DNA from: Bacillota bacterium
Lineage (GTDB): Bacteria; Bacillota; UBA4882; UBA8346
DNA: 44,466 nucleotides
NCBI GenBank assembly: GCA_023402395.1
Contig: JAEYGI010000056.1
Span: forward strand, 1-44,466
Reading direction: 5' to 3'
The position numbers were made by a program, and so were the translations under genes. Shown here piece by piece: positions 24,181-32,376 of this stretch. The notes below the pieces were generated by a model. It had not been told where the DNA came from, did not search any database, and saw nothing but the letters and a program-made list of their open reading frames with translations. Position 1 is the first letter of the stretch. Each line of letters starts with the position of its first letter.

Positions 24181-24209
24181 TTGACTACGAATCTATATCG
24201 TGTTAAACT
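24181..24209 (+). promoter_or_regulatory. Likely promoter of the gene at 24271
   Basis: TTGACT (24181-24186) and TAAACT (24204-24209) are 17 bases apart, 61 bases before the start codon. Confidence 0.5.
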
Positions 24210-24270
24210 TTAAGTAACGGTGGAGCCCGGGCCACCAACCGAATCAATTATTAACTGGAGGTAATAAACA

Positions 24271-24588
24271 ATGTATCAAGATCAATCGATCCTTGCCAAA
24301 CTGGGCCGGGCCGAGGAGATGCTGGCCGGGCTGGCTGTCCACGCCGAGCAATTGGCGCGGCGGGGCATTGACTCCGACTTCATCACCAAAATGAATTCGG
24401 CGCAGGCCAAAGCGACCGGCGCCCATCACGCCAAATTGGGCTATAAGGCGCGGATGATGGAGAAACGGGCCGAACGGGAGCAGCACATGGCCGAATTAAT
24501 GAATCTGTACTCCGAAGCCCGGAAGCAAGTGAAGCTTGAACTGTCGCCGGAGACCTGGCGAGAGTTTGGCATCGTGGATCAACGCTAA
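24271..24588 (+). CDS. Small helical protein, unknown function
   Basis: 105 residues behind TGGAGG with a promoter upstream and a strong terminator downstream, so a clean single-gene unit. The sequence is highly charged and almost entirely helical (AKLGRAEEMLAGLAVHAEQL; RMMEKRAEREQHMAELM), with no cysteine, signal peptide or membrane segment, suggesting a coiled-coil or helical-bundle protein. It is convergent with the chemoreceptor gene and shares its terminator. I do not recognise the family. Confidence 0.75.
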   Translation: MYQDQSILAKLGRAEEMLAGLAVHAEQLARRGIDSDFITKMNSAQAKATGAHHAKLGYKARMMEKRAEREQHMAELMNLYSEARKQVKLELSPETWREFGIVDQR

Positions 24589-24595
24589 GCTAAAC

Positions 24596-24630
24596 AGAGG
24601 GGCGGGTGTCAACACCCGCCCCTCTATTTT
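24596..24630. terminator. Shared bidirectional terminator
   Basis: AGAGGGGCGGGTGT (24596-24609) and ACACCCGCCCCTCT (24612-24625) form a perfect 14-bp stem with a two-base loop, followed by ATTTTATT. It lies between the convergent genes at 24271 (plus) and 24648 (minus). Confidence 0.9.
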
Positions 24631-24647
24631 ATTGGTTCTACTTTAGT

Positions 24648-27551
24648 TTATTTTTGAGTGAGCCGTCCGCTATCTTTCAGCCGGAACATTCGGACCAGAC
24701 TTTTGAGTGTTTCGGCCTGGCCCGACAGTTCCTGGCTGGCCGCGGCGCTTTGTTCGGCGGTGGCGTTATTGGTCTGGGTGACCTGGCCCACCTGCTGGAT
24801 GCCCTGATTGACCTGGGCGATGCCGGTCGCTTGCTCATTAGAAGCGGCCGCGATGTCTTCGACCAAGGCGGCGGCTTTGGTCACCTCGTCCACGATCCGG
24901 TTCAGGGCGGAAGCGGTTTGCTCGGCGATCGCCGCGCCGGCGTCGACCTTTTGGCCGGAGCCCTCGATCAGCGCGGCGGTTTCTTGGGCCGCCTGGGCGC
25001 TGCGGGAGGCCAGATTACGCACTTCCTCGGCGACTACCGCGAATCCCTTGCCGTGCTGCCCGGCCCGGGCCGCCTCCACGGCGGCGTTTAAGGCCAGAAT
25101 ATTGGTTTGGAAAGCGATTTCGTCGATGACCTTGATGATCTTGGCGATATTGGCCGAGGCTTCCCGAATGTCGGCCATGGCCGCGAGCATTTCCCGCATC
25201 CGCTGATTGCCCTGCAGCGCCACGTCTTTGGCGGCGGAGGCCAGTTGGCTGGCTTGGCCGGCGCCGGCGGCGTTCTGCTTGGTTTGAGCGGCGATTTCGG
25301 CCATGGCGGCGCTGATCTCCTGGACCGTGCTGGCTTGTTCGGTGGCTGCTCCCGACAGGGCCTGGCTGGCGTCGGAGAGATGGGTGGCGCCGGCCGCCAC
25401 CTGATTGGCTGCGCCGTAGAACTCGTTCAGCACTTCATTGAAGGAAGCAATGGTCAGATTGACCGCCTCAGCCAGCATGGCATGATCACCCTGATAATCG
25501 CCGGAGACCTGCACGCCCAGATTGCCGCCGGCCATCTCCTGCAACACGGCCGAGGCTTCGTCCACCGGTTCGATCACCGCGTCCAGGGTCTGGTTGAATC
25601 CGGCCACGATCTGCCGGAATCCGCCCTGGAATTGGTCGGGATTGCCGCGCACGGTCAACTCGCCCCGGATTGCGGCCCGGGTCAGCCGGTCCACCTCATC
25701 GATCAGATCCTGGATCGTCCGCATCGTGGCGGTGATCGCCGGCGTCAGCCGGTCGTCCCCGGAGCGCTGCCCGATTTGGAGATTGGCTTCGAGCCGGCCG
25801 GTCTCGCCCTGAGCGATCTCCTCCAGCAAATCCTGAAGGTCCAGCAGCCGGGTCCGGACCGTATTGACTTCCGTCGCGAACTGCCGAAACATTCCCTGGT
25901 ACCGCTCAAGATCCATTGCCAAGGTATAATCATTGACCGCCATTCGCCGCAGCACCTGCTGAGCGTCGTCCAACGGTCCGACGATAGCGTCCAGGGTCTG
26001 GTTGAACCCCTCGATGACCCGCCGGTAATCGCCGTCCAGCCGTTCGGCGTCGCCCCGGGCCTGCAGCTCTCCGGCGATGGCGGCCCGAGACAGCCGCAGC
26101 GACTCGTCGACCAGACCCCGGATGCTTTCCATCATGGCTACGAACGACGGGGTCAGTTGGTCGGCCTCGGATCGCGCCCCAAGCTGTTTCATGGGTTCCA
26201 GATCGTCGAGAAGCCCGTGGGACAGGTTGGCGGAAACCCGCTGTACCTCCAGAAGCTGCTCCCGGACCCGGTTGATCGCCAGGGTAATCTCGCCGTAAAC
26301 GCCGCGATAGGCTCCTTCCACTTTGAGGGTGTAATCGTTGAGCGCCATATTTTGCAGCACCGAATTGCTTTCAGTCAGCGCCCCCAGTCCGTCGATGCAG
26401 GCGTTGATGCTGTTTTTGAGCTGGTTGAAATCGCCTTGATAGCTCTCGGTGATCGGTTCCGGGATCGTGCCCTGGCCGATTCTCTCGATATATTCGGCGG
26501 CGGTTTGTAGTGGAACTACCACTGCTTCCAGGGTCTGATTAATGCCTTCCACCACCCGCCGGTAATCCCCGGTAAACCGTTCGGCGTCGCCCCGGGCCTG
26601 GAGTTCGCCGTCGCGGGCGGCCCGGGTCAGTTTGTCGGTCTCCGCGATCAGGTCCCGCAGGGTCCGGGCGACCGTTATCATGCTATCGGCCAGGACATCG
26701 TCCTTCGATCCAGCGGCCAAATCAGCCAGGAGGTTACCGGCGGCAATCTCCTGGGCGAACTTGGTTTTGACGCCGATCGAATCCGCCATTCGGCGGAAGG
26801 CTTCCATCAGCACGCCGGTTTCGTCTTTGGACTTGGCCGCAATCCGGACATTGATATCCCCGGCGGCCAACCGGTCGGCAGCGTGAGTCAGTTCCTTCAT
26901 GGGCCTGCGGATCAGTTCGGAGTTGAAGATCCCGAGGCCGACCGCAGCGATCATGCCGACCAGCGCCAGGATGATCATGAAGGCGATGCTCCCCGAGGCG
27001 GAGAGGTGGTTTTGATAGATCGCCGTTTTGGCCTGAACGTTGTTGGTATTGAAGAGGCGGTTGAACGCCTCGGTGGTTTCGGCGGCCGCCGGCCGCAAAT
27101 CAGAGGCGATCCGGCGGGTCACTTCGTCGGACCGTCCGCTGTCGGCCAAGTCGATGATTTGCCGTTCCTGCTTGCGATAAGCGTCCAACAACTCCTGGAC
27201 CTTATTATATTGCGCCCGCTCGGAAGGGGCGAGCGCCTGTTTTTCATAAGTGGCAAAGGAAGTGGCGATAATCGAATAATATCCTTCGATCCGCTGCCGG
27301 TAATCCTCTTTGTTTTGAGGATCGACGACATAATAAAGCAAATTGACCTGAGTCTGCTGATAGGCGATATGGGCGGTATCCAAATAGCTGAGTGGCTCGG
27401 TATGATCCTGATACATGTCGGTCGCGCTCTGGTCAAGGATCATAATGTGACGGACTCCGATGAAGCCGATGGCCCCGGCGATAATCGAGACGGTGACAAA
27501 TCCCAGAATTAATTTGCAACCGATTTTTAAGTTGCGAAACCATGTAATCAT
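24648..27551 (-). CDS. Methyl-accepting chemotaxis protein with repeated HAMP-like modules
   Basis: Transmembrane chemoreceptor of 967 residues. The ATG at 27551 is preferred over 27560, which directly abuts the AAGG site. Order: first membrane helix (about 10-30), a four-helix ligand domain (about 35-180, outside), second membrane helix (about 185-205), HAMP, then at least three related cytoplasmic modules containing LTRAARDGELQARGDAERF, LSRAAIAGELQARGDAERL and LTRAAIRGELTVRGNPDQF, each with an NQTL(D/E)A segment, and the C-terminal signalling domain with the tip IAFQTNILALNAAVEAARAG. No CheR-binding pentapeptide is visible. No che genes are nearby. The very long HAMP-like relay is unusual. 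Confidence 0.92.
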   Translation of the reverse strand: MITWFRNLKIGCKLILGFVTVSIIAGAIGFIGVRHIMILDQSATDMYQDHTEPLSYLDTAHIAYQQTQVNLLYYVVDPQNKEDYRQRIEGYYSIIATSFATYEKQALAPSERAQYNKVQELLDAYRKQERQIIDLADSGRSDEVTRRIASDLRPAAAETTEAFNRLFNTNNVQAKTAIYQNHLSASGSIAFMIILALVGMIAAVGLGIFNSELIRRPMKELTHAADRLAAGDINVRIAAKSKDETGVLMEAFRRMADSIGVKTKFAQEIAAGNLLADLAAGSKDDVLADSMITVARTLRDLIAETDKLTRAARDGELQARGDAERFTGDYRRVVEGINQTLEAVVVPLQTAAEYIERIGQGTIPEPITESYQGDFNQLKNSINACIDGLGALTESNSVLQNMALNDYTLKVEGAYRGVYGEITLAINRVREQLLEVQRVSANLSHGLLDDLEPMKQLGARSEADQLTPSFVAMMESIRGLVDESLRLSRAAIAGELQARGDAERLDGDYRRVIEGFNQTLDAIVGPLDDAQQVLRRMAVNDYTLAMDLERYQGMFRQFATEVNTVRTRLLDLQDLLEEIAQGETGRLEANLQIGQRSGDDRLTPAITATMRTIQDLIDEVDRLTRAAIRGELTVRGNPDQFQGGFRQIVAGFNQTLDAVIEPVDEASAVLQEMAGGNLGVQVSGDYQGDHAMLAEAVNLTIASFNEVLNEFYGAANQVAAGATHLSDASQALSGAATEQASTVQEISAAMAEIAAQTKQNAAGAGQASQLASAAKDVALQGNQRMREMLAAMADIREASANIAKIIKVIDEIAFQTNILALNAAVEAARAGQHGKGFAVVAEEVRNLASRSAQAAQETAALIEGSGQKVDAGAAIAEQTASALNRIVDEVTKAAALVEDIAAASNEQATGIAQVNQGIQQVGQVTQTNNATAEQSAAASQELSGQAETLKSLVRMFRLKDSGRLTQK

Positions 27552-28063
27552 AGGCGACATCCTTTCTTCAGGATTCCTACCAACGTCGGGGACGGATTCG
27601 GTCGGCGCCGGCGCGGAATGCCAGCTTGACTAGAACGGCCGGTTTTAAAACTCAAAACTCCAAGCGCGGAACGTTGGAGTTTGAGGGAGCAGTGGTTCAT
27701 CCAGCAAGCGCCTCGAATCGGGCATAAAACCTTCAGTTACAAAAAAAGTTACTAATAACATCGGCATGGTTGCCATTTTATTTAGAGGATATGTCATTTT
27801 TGTGTTAAATTTTAATCGTGGAAATCCCATAGCGGTAGTGTTTCCCAAGTTTAGGTCATTCAAAACTCCCACCAAATTATCAAAACTCTCCATTATCCAC
27901 TCAATTGAAACTATCTACGGTCAGATGTAATATTCCGATTGCCGTTTGCGTACGAAAGGGCTTTCGTGATTTGATCCAATCGATAAATTTATTTCCTTAA
28001 AAAAACTGAAATAGTTCAGTAATTTTTCTTTACAATTTGTTACAAAGAGATTAAAATAAAATT
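27552..28063. other. 510-base gap without a recognisable gene
   Basis: Divergent promoter region between the chemoreceptor and the gntR-type gene. It has a hairpin (CTCAAAACTCCAA at 27651-27663 with TTGGAGTTTGAG at 27674-27685) and an ACGAAAG/CTTTCGT stem near 27952. An 82-residue minus-strand frame (27645-27893) has no family resemblance. Confidence 0.45.
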
Positions 28064-28116
28064 GTCGACAATAGTGTCGACAATAGTGTCGACAATAGTG
28101 TCGACCGATTGTCGAC
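28064..28116. promoter_or_regulatory. Five GTCGAC boxes, probable operator of the catabolic locus
   Basis: GTCGAC occurs at 28064, 28076, 28088, 28100 and 28111, spaced 12, 12, 12 and 11 bases; the repeat unit is GTCGACAATAGT, and the palindrome around several is TTGTCGACAAT. The array lies 56 bases before the start of the GntR-family gene, the usual place for an autoregulatory operator. One box per helical turn (roughly) would allow several dimers to bind side by side. Confidence 0.7.
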
Positions 28117-28171
28117 AGACAATAAATTCACCGTTTATTAAAGCAAGCCAATAAAGAAAGAGGGAAAAGAA

Positions 28172-28852
28172 TTGACCACTGATAACCGGAAGGAAAAAGC
28201 CTATGATTACCTTTACCGGGCAATTGTTTCCTATAAGCTGAAACCGGGATTTCCGATTGTGGAAAAAGATGTTTCCGCCGCGCTGGGGACAAGCCGGACT
28301 CCGGTGCGAGAAGCGCTGAAGCAACTGGAGTCGGAAGGACTCGTGCGTCATATTCCGGGGAAGGGGACGTTCGTGTCTGAAGTGACTCTTCAAGATTTGG
28401 AGGAGATCTTTTATCTGCGTGAGGTTTTGGAATTGGCGGCGCTGGATATCGCTTGGGATAAAGTGACGCATCAGGAATTGGAGAAGCTTGAGAAGTTACT
28501 GTTGACATTAAACGAAAACAGTTCAGAGGAGGGGTTTTATGAGAGTGACCGGGCGTTACACGATTTGATTGTGCGATGCTCCGGCAATCGGCGCTTGAAG
28601 AACATCTTAAACACAATCAACGCCCAGATTGAACGATTGCGGCGCATTGCGGTGTTCAGCCCCGATCGCCCGGAAAAATCCCGGCAGGAGCATTTGGTGA
28701 TTATTGAGAGCCTTAAGCAACGGGATTATCAAAAGGCGAAGGTATCGTTACAAGCACATATTCAGAACGTCAAGGAAAACACCATGGAAGTATACAGAAA
28801 GTACTTGTTTTTGAGTTCTTCGGACAACGAAGATGATCAACAAATAAGTTGA
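28172..28852 (+). CDS. GntR-family transcriptional regulator, FadR/FCD subfamily
   Basis: 226-residue DNA-binding regulator. An N-terminal winged helix-turn-helix (residues about 8-70; VSAALGTSRTPVREALKQLE is the classic GntR motif) is followed by a helical FCD ligand domain with metal-ligand candidates D128-type (ESDRALHDLIV) and His residues near EHLVIIESL. FCD regulators usually respond to organic acids. The TTG start at 28172 follows GAGGGAAAAG. Five GTCGAC boxes lie just upstream, and the transporter and enzyme genes begin 239 bases downstream on the same strand, so it most likely controls this locus and itself. Confidence 0.9.
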   Translation: MTTDNRKEKAYDYLYRAIVSYKLKPGFPIVEKDVSAALGTSRTPVREALKQLESEGLVRHIPGKGTFVSEVTLQDLEEIFYLREVLELAALDIAWDKVTHQELEKLEKLLLTLNENSSEEGFYESDRALHDLIVRCSGNRRLKNILNTINAQIERLRRIAVFSPDRPEKSRQEHLVIIESLKQRDYQKAKVSLQAHIQNVKENTMEVYRKYLFLSSSDNEDDQQIS

Positions 28853-29091
28853 GCGGGCTGGAATCATCACCAAAGGCTAAGTTTCAATTACGATATGCGC
28901 GCCGGGAAAAGTTAATCGAGCCCGTATCCTAAAAGCAGTAGCCAAGGGCGAATCAGCGAGAAAACAGCAGTGAGGCGCTATCGCGGATGGAAGGTCGCGG
29001 TTCGCGACGAATATGGAACTGGACCGGATGGGCTTGAACTTGGCAGTACCAATCATGGAGTGGGGAAAAATTCGGACGGGAGGTACAGGAC

Positions 29092-29580
29092 GTGGGTGAT
29101 ACCAAAAGTAAAGCGCCGGTGCCGGCTAGAAAAGCCAACCTGATTATGCTCGGATGTTTGTTAGTCTTTTTCGCCGGGTTACTCATTATGTCCCGGATGA
29201 TCGGCGGAAATGCGGGCCGGGTTCCCGCGATTATGTCAGGATTGGGCTTCATCCTGACAGTTATTGAATTAATCGCGCAAATAAGATCGGTAGCCAAAGG
29301 AATTCTCAAAGAGGAAGCGGGAGAGCCTGTTTCCGGTTTGAAATGGTATTACAGCTTGATTGTGATTTTATCCTATATCGTCATCCTGATGTTATTTGGG
29401 TTTATTGCCTCCACCGCCATTTATTTATTTGTATGCCCCGTACTTCTGGGATATCGGAAGTGGCTCGTCAATCTGGTATTTACCATGGTTTCAACGATTA
29501 TCTTATACTATGGCTTCGTGCAGCTGTTTATGGTTCAACTGCCGGAAGGTATAATAATCGCCAACCTGTTGGGGAGGTAG
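29092..29580 (+). CDS. tctB: Tripartite tricarboxylate transporter, small membrane subunit TctB
   Basis: 162 residues with four hydrophobic segments (about 17-35, 43-62, 85-110 and 118-140), the size and layout of TctB, the small integral subunit that pairs with TctA. GTG start at 29092 behind GGGAGGT. tctA begins four bases after the stop (TGATATGG), so the two are tightly coupled, and the binding protein follows: the full tctB-tctA-tctC set. Together they take up a di- or tricarboxylate using the ion gradient. Confidence 0.85.
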   Translation: MGDTKSKAPVPARKANLIMLGCLLVFFAGLLIMSRMIGGNAGRVPAIMSGLGFILTVIELIAQIRSVAKGILKEEAGEPVSGLKWYYSLIVILSYIVILMLFGFIASTAIYLFVCPVLLGYRKWLVNLVFTMVSTIILYYGFVQLFMVQLPEGIIIANLLGR

Positions 29581-29584
29581 TGAT

Positions 29585-31087
29585 ATGGAACATATATTGA
29601 ATGGCTTTGCCATGGCGCTTTCGCTACATAACCTTTTCTTTCTGTTGCTCGGATGTATTGTCGGTTTAATCGTCGGTGTGCTGCCGGGGCTAGGACCGAT
29701 CTTTGGGGTCGCGTTGTTTCTGCCGCTGACCTTTAGCCTGCCGGTGGATACTTCATTGATTTTGCTGACCGCGATTTACGCCGCAACGGCATACGGAGAC
29801 GGGATCACTTCGATTCTGCTCAATGTTCCCGGCGGGCCGAGCGGTCTGGCAATTACCTTTGATGGATATCCTCTCACTCAACAGGGGAAAGCCGGCATGG
29901 CCTTGGGAGCGCTGGCCGGATCGGCTATTTTTGGTGATATGCTGGGCGTATTGGCCCTGGCAACCATTGCGCCGCTGCTTTCCAACTTCGCGCTGAAGAT
30001 TGGACCAGCTGAGTATTTTATGCTGACCATGTTCGGCTTATCGATGGTCTCCATGGTGGGCCGGGGCAAGGGTCAGGTTCTGAAAGGCTTGATTTTGGGC
30101 TGCTTTGGTCTGGCGGTTTCGTTCATCGGCAGAGATACAATCACCGGCGCCATGCGGTTCACTTTTGACATTACTTATTTAGAAGATGGGATTCCCTTTA
30201 TTCCCGCTTGCATCGGATTGTTTGCTCTGGCGCAGACCTTCGCCTTGTCAGAGGAAGACGGTTGCATCGCTGGGGAGCATGTTTTGGTCACCAAGCCATG
30301 GAGCGGGGTTTTTGCAACGCTAAAGTATTGGTACGTTACGATTCGGGGCGCTTTGGTCGGAATCATCCTTTCAATCATACCCGGGATTGGCATTACAACC
30401 GCCAGCCTGATGTCATATCTGGTGGAACAACGTACTTCGAAGGATCCTGACAGTTACGGCAAGGGTAATATCCGGGGCGTTATCGCTCCACAAGCCGCCG
30501 CCAACGCGACGACGGGCGGCGAGTTGATCCCAGCCCTTTCGTTGGGGATCCCCAGCGGGCCATGTTCCGCGATATTCATCGCCGCGTTGACATTGCATGG
30601 TTTGCGTCCGGGCCTGCAGTTTTTCAGTTCGGGCGGGGACGAGCCCTACTCGCTTTTCGCCGGGATGTTTTTGGCCGCGATCGTCTTCTTCGTCCTGGGA
30701 ATCACCAGTACCCCGTTGTTTGCCCGGGTTTCCAAAATACCCAAGGCGCTGCTGGTGCCGACGATTGTGGTTTTGAGCTTTGCGGGATCGTTCGCGATCA
30801 ACAATATGGTAGAAGATTTGATTGTTACCGCGGTTTTCGGGGTAGTTGGTTATTTCCTGTTTAAATACAACTGGCCTGTACCTTGTCTGGTCTTGGGACT
30901 GATTTTGGGAGAGTTGGCTGAGAGTAACTTTCAGCGGGCGTTGCTGGTTTCCGACGGTTCGTACCGGATTTTCGTATCCAGTCCGCTGGCGCTTGGTTTG
31001 TTCCTGATCATCGTGTCTATGCTGATCTGGACGTATATTGTGTCTCCGTTGAGGGAATTGCAAAAAAATAGAAAATCGGCCGCTTAA
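29585..31087 (+). CDS. tctA: Tripartite tricarboxylate transporter, large membrane subunit TctA
   Basis: 500-residue permease with about eleven membrane segments. Conserved motifs are present: VGVLPGLGPIFGVALFLPLT, YGDGITSILLNVPGGPSG and, in the second half, PQAAANATTGGELIPALSLGIP, GIPSGP. The usual YGGS of the first loop reads YGDG here, a small deviation that may reflect the substrate. Start ATG 29585 with GGGGAGG upstream. Length is typical. Confidence 0.92.
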   Translation: MEHILNGFAMALSLHNLFFLLLGCIVGLIVGVLPGLGPIFGVALFLPLTFSLPVDTSLILLTAIYAATAYGDGITSILLNVPGGPSGLAITFDGYPLTQQGKAGMALGALAGSAIFGDMLGVLALATIAPLLSNFALKIGPAEYFMLTMFGLSMVSMVGRGKGQVLKGLILGCFGLAVSFIGRDTITGAMRFTFDITYLEDGIPFIPACIGLFALAQTFALSEEDGCIAGEHVLVTKPWSGVFATLKYWYVTIRGALVGIILSIIPGIGITTASLMSYLVEQRTSKDPDSYGKGNIRGVIAPQAAANATTGGELIPALSLGIPSGPCSAIFIAALTLHGLRPGLQFFSSGGDEPYSLFAGMFLAAIVFFVLGITSTPLFARVSKIPKALLVPTIVVLSFAGSFAINNMVEDLIVTAVFGVVGYFLFKYNWPVPCLVLGLILGELAESNFQRALLVSDGSYRIFVSSPLALGLFLIIVSMLIWTYIVSPLRELQKNRKSAA

Positions 31088-31182
31088 GGCTTGCTTCAGT
31101 AGCTAAAGAAAGGAGGGTTGAGGTCGAAAACCAGGGATTTAGACATGTAAGCAATTAATAACGAGAATAAAGGGGTGTTACT

Positions 31183-32169
31183 ATGTCTGGATTGATCAGG
31201 AAGATCGCAGTTATCTTAATTATTAGTTTGATTTGGGTTACAGCTGGTTTCGGAATGGCCGCGCCAAAGTCCGATTACCCCAAGAGCGCCATTCATATCG
31301 TGGTGCCTCAGGCGGCCGGCGGCAGTACCGATATGGTTGCCCGTACCGTGCAACCTTTCTTGGTAAAGTATATCGGTGGATCCGTGGTGATTGATAACGT
31401 GACCGGCGGCGGTGGCAAAATTGGGATTTCCCAGGTTTACCGGGCTAAACCCGATGGGTACCGCTTACTGCTGGGCGTTTTCCCGGCGTGGATTTTGACC
31501 CAAAAATTAGATAAGTCAGCCGATTATGACATCCTTAAAATGATCCCCCTTTATAACATTTCCGGTAATGATTATAACGCGGTTGCCGTTCCGTATGATT
31601 CCCCGATTACGAATATCAAGCAATTTGTCGAAGCTTCGGTCAAGAAATCGTTGAAAGTGGCTGGTTCCGGCCTTGGAACTAATTCGTATCTGTCCTATAT
31701 CCTGCTGAAGGACAAAGTGGGAGCCAAGATTGACTATGTTCCATACAATAGCGGCAGCGACGCGGCTTTGGCCGTAGTCGGCAACCACGTTGACGCTTGC
31801 GTGGGCAGCATCATCAGCTTTAAGCCATTAAGCGATCAGAACAAGCTCAGAGTCATTGCCACAGTAGGTCCGGAAAGAGCCGACCTATATCCCGATGTGC
31901 CGACCCTGGTGGAGTTAGGCTATAAAGAAGCTTCCTTTAATATTATTCTAGGTCTGATGGCCCCTCCTGGATTGCCGAAAGCCATTACAACCAAGTTGGA
32001 AACGGCTTTGGACAAAGCGGTCAATGATCCCGCCTTCAAAGAAGCCGCGCAAAAGGCCAACATTGGCGTGGTGCCGATGAAAGCCGCCGCGTTCAAACGG
32101 GCGATTCTGGATTCGGATAAAGTGGTCACGGCCAACCTGGACGCGCTGAAAGCGGGTTCCGGACAGTAA
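31183..32169 (+). CDS. tctC: Tripartite tricarboxylate transporter substrate-binding protein (TctC/Bug family)
   Basis: 328 residues with a signal peptide (cleavage likely after FGMAA, about residue 26) and a two-lobe binding fold; YPKSAIHIVVPQAAGGSTDM and the GxGGxIG-like VTGGGGKIGISQV motif are typical of Bug proteins, which grip a carboxylate of the ligand with these loops. No lipobox cysteine is visible, odd for a Gram-positive binding protein, which normally needs a membrane anchor; the uncleaved N-terminus might serve. Ligand unknown; family members bind citrate, tricarballylate and aromatic or other dicarboxylates. Confidence 0.9.
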   Translation: MSGLIRKIAVILIISLIWVTAGFGMAAPKSDYPKSAIHIVVPQAAGGSTDMVARTVQPFLVKYIGGSVVIDNVTGGGGKIGISQVYRAKPDGYRLLLGVFPAWILTQKLDKSADYDILKMIPLYNISGNDYNAVAVPYDSPITNIKQFVEASVKKSLKVAGSGLGTNSYLSYILLKDKVGAKIDYVPYNSGSDAALAVVGNHVDACVGSIISFKPLSDQNKLRVIATVGPERADLYPDVPTLVELGYKEASFNIILGLMAPPGLPKAITTKLETALDKAVNDPAFKEAAQKANIGVVPMKAAAFKRAILDSDKVVTANLDALKAGSGQ

Positions 32170-32376
32170 CCGGCAAGTCATTCTTTATCTTGGTGAAATA
32201 GAAATTATCCAGAACTTACAGGGAAGGAAGGGGTCTTTGGTGTTCCACCCGAGACCCCTCCTTATCCAATTGGAAAATGCAATGTAACAGACTCCGTTAA
32301 ACGGACGTTTCAGGGCCACTTGGAAAAACGTTTTTACGCAATCGCATTTGATAATGCATGGGGAGGAATCCATTCG

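Larger units (their letters stand above)
23811..24270. other. 460-base gap: dispersed repeat copy B and a promoter
   Basis: It contains the repeat at 23859-23990, an AT-rich stretch without a gene, and the promoter at 24181-24209. Confidence 0.5.

Noticed and set aside
25107..27512. Long plus-strand frames (467 and 209 codons) opposite the chemoreceptor gene
   Set aside because: They are antisense shadows of a GC-rich gene with unmistakable MCP motifs; no ribosome sites or family resemblance.
27645..27893. 82-codon minus-strand frame between the chemoreceptor and the regulator
   Set aside because: No ribosome site of quality, no recognisable domain, and it runs through an inverted repeat.
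28040..28616. Minus-strand frames over the GTCGAC boxes and regulator (VDTIVDTIVD repeats)
   Set aside because: The peptide repeat is produced by the 12-base operator repeat; the plus-strand GntR gene is clear.
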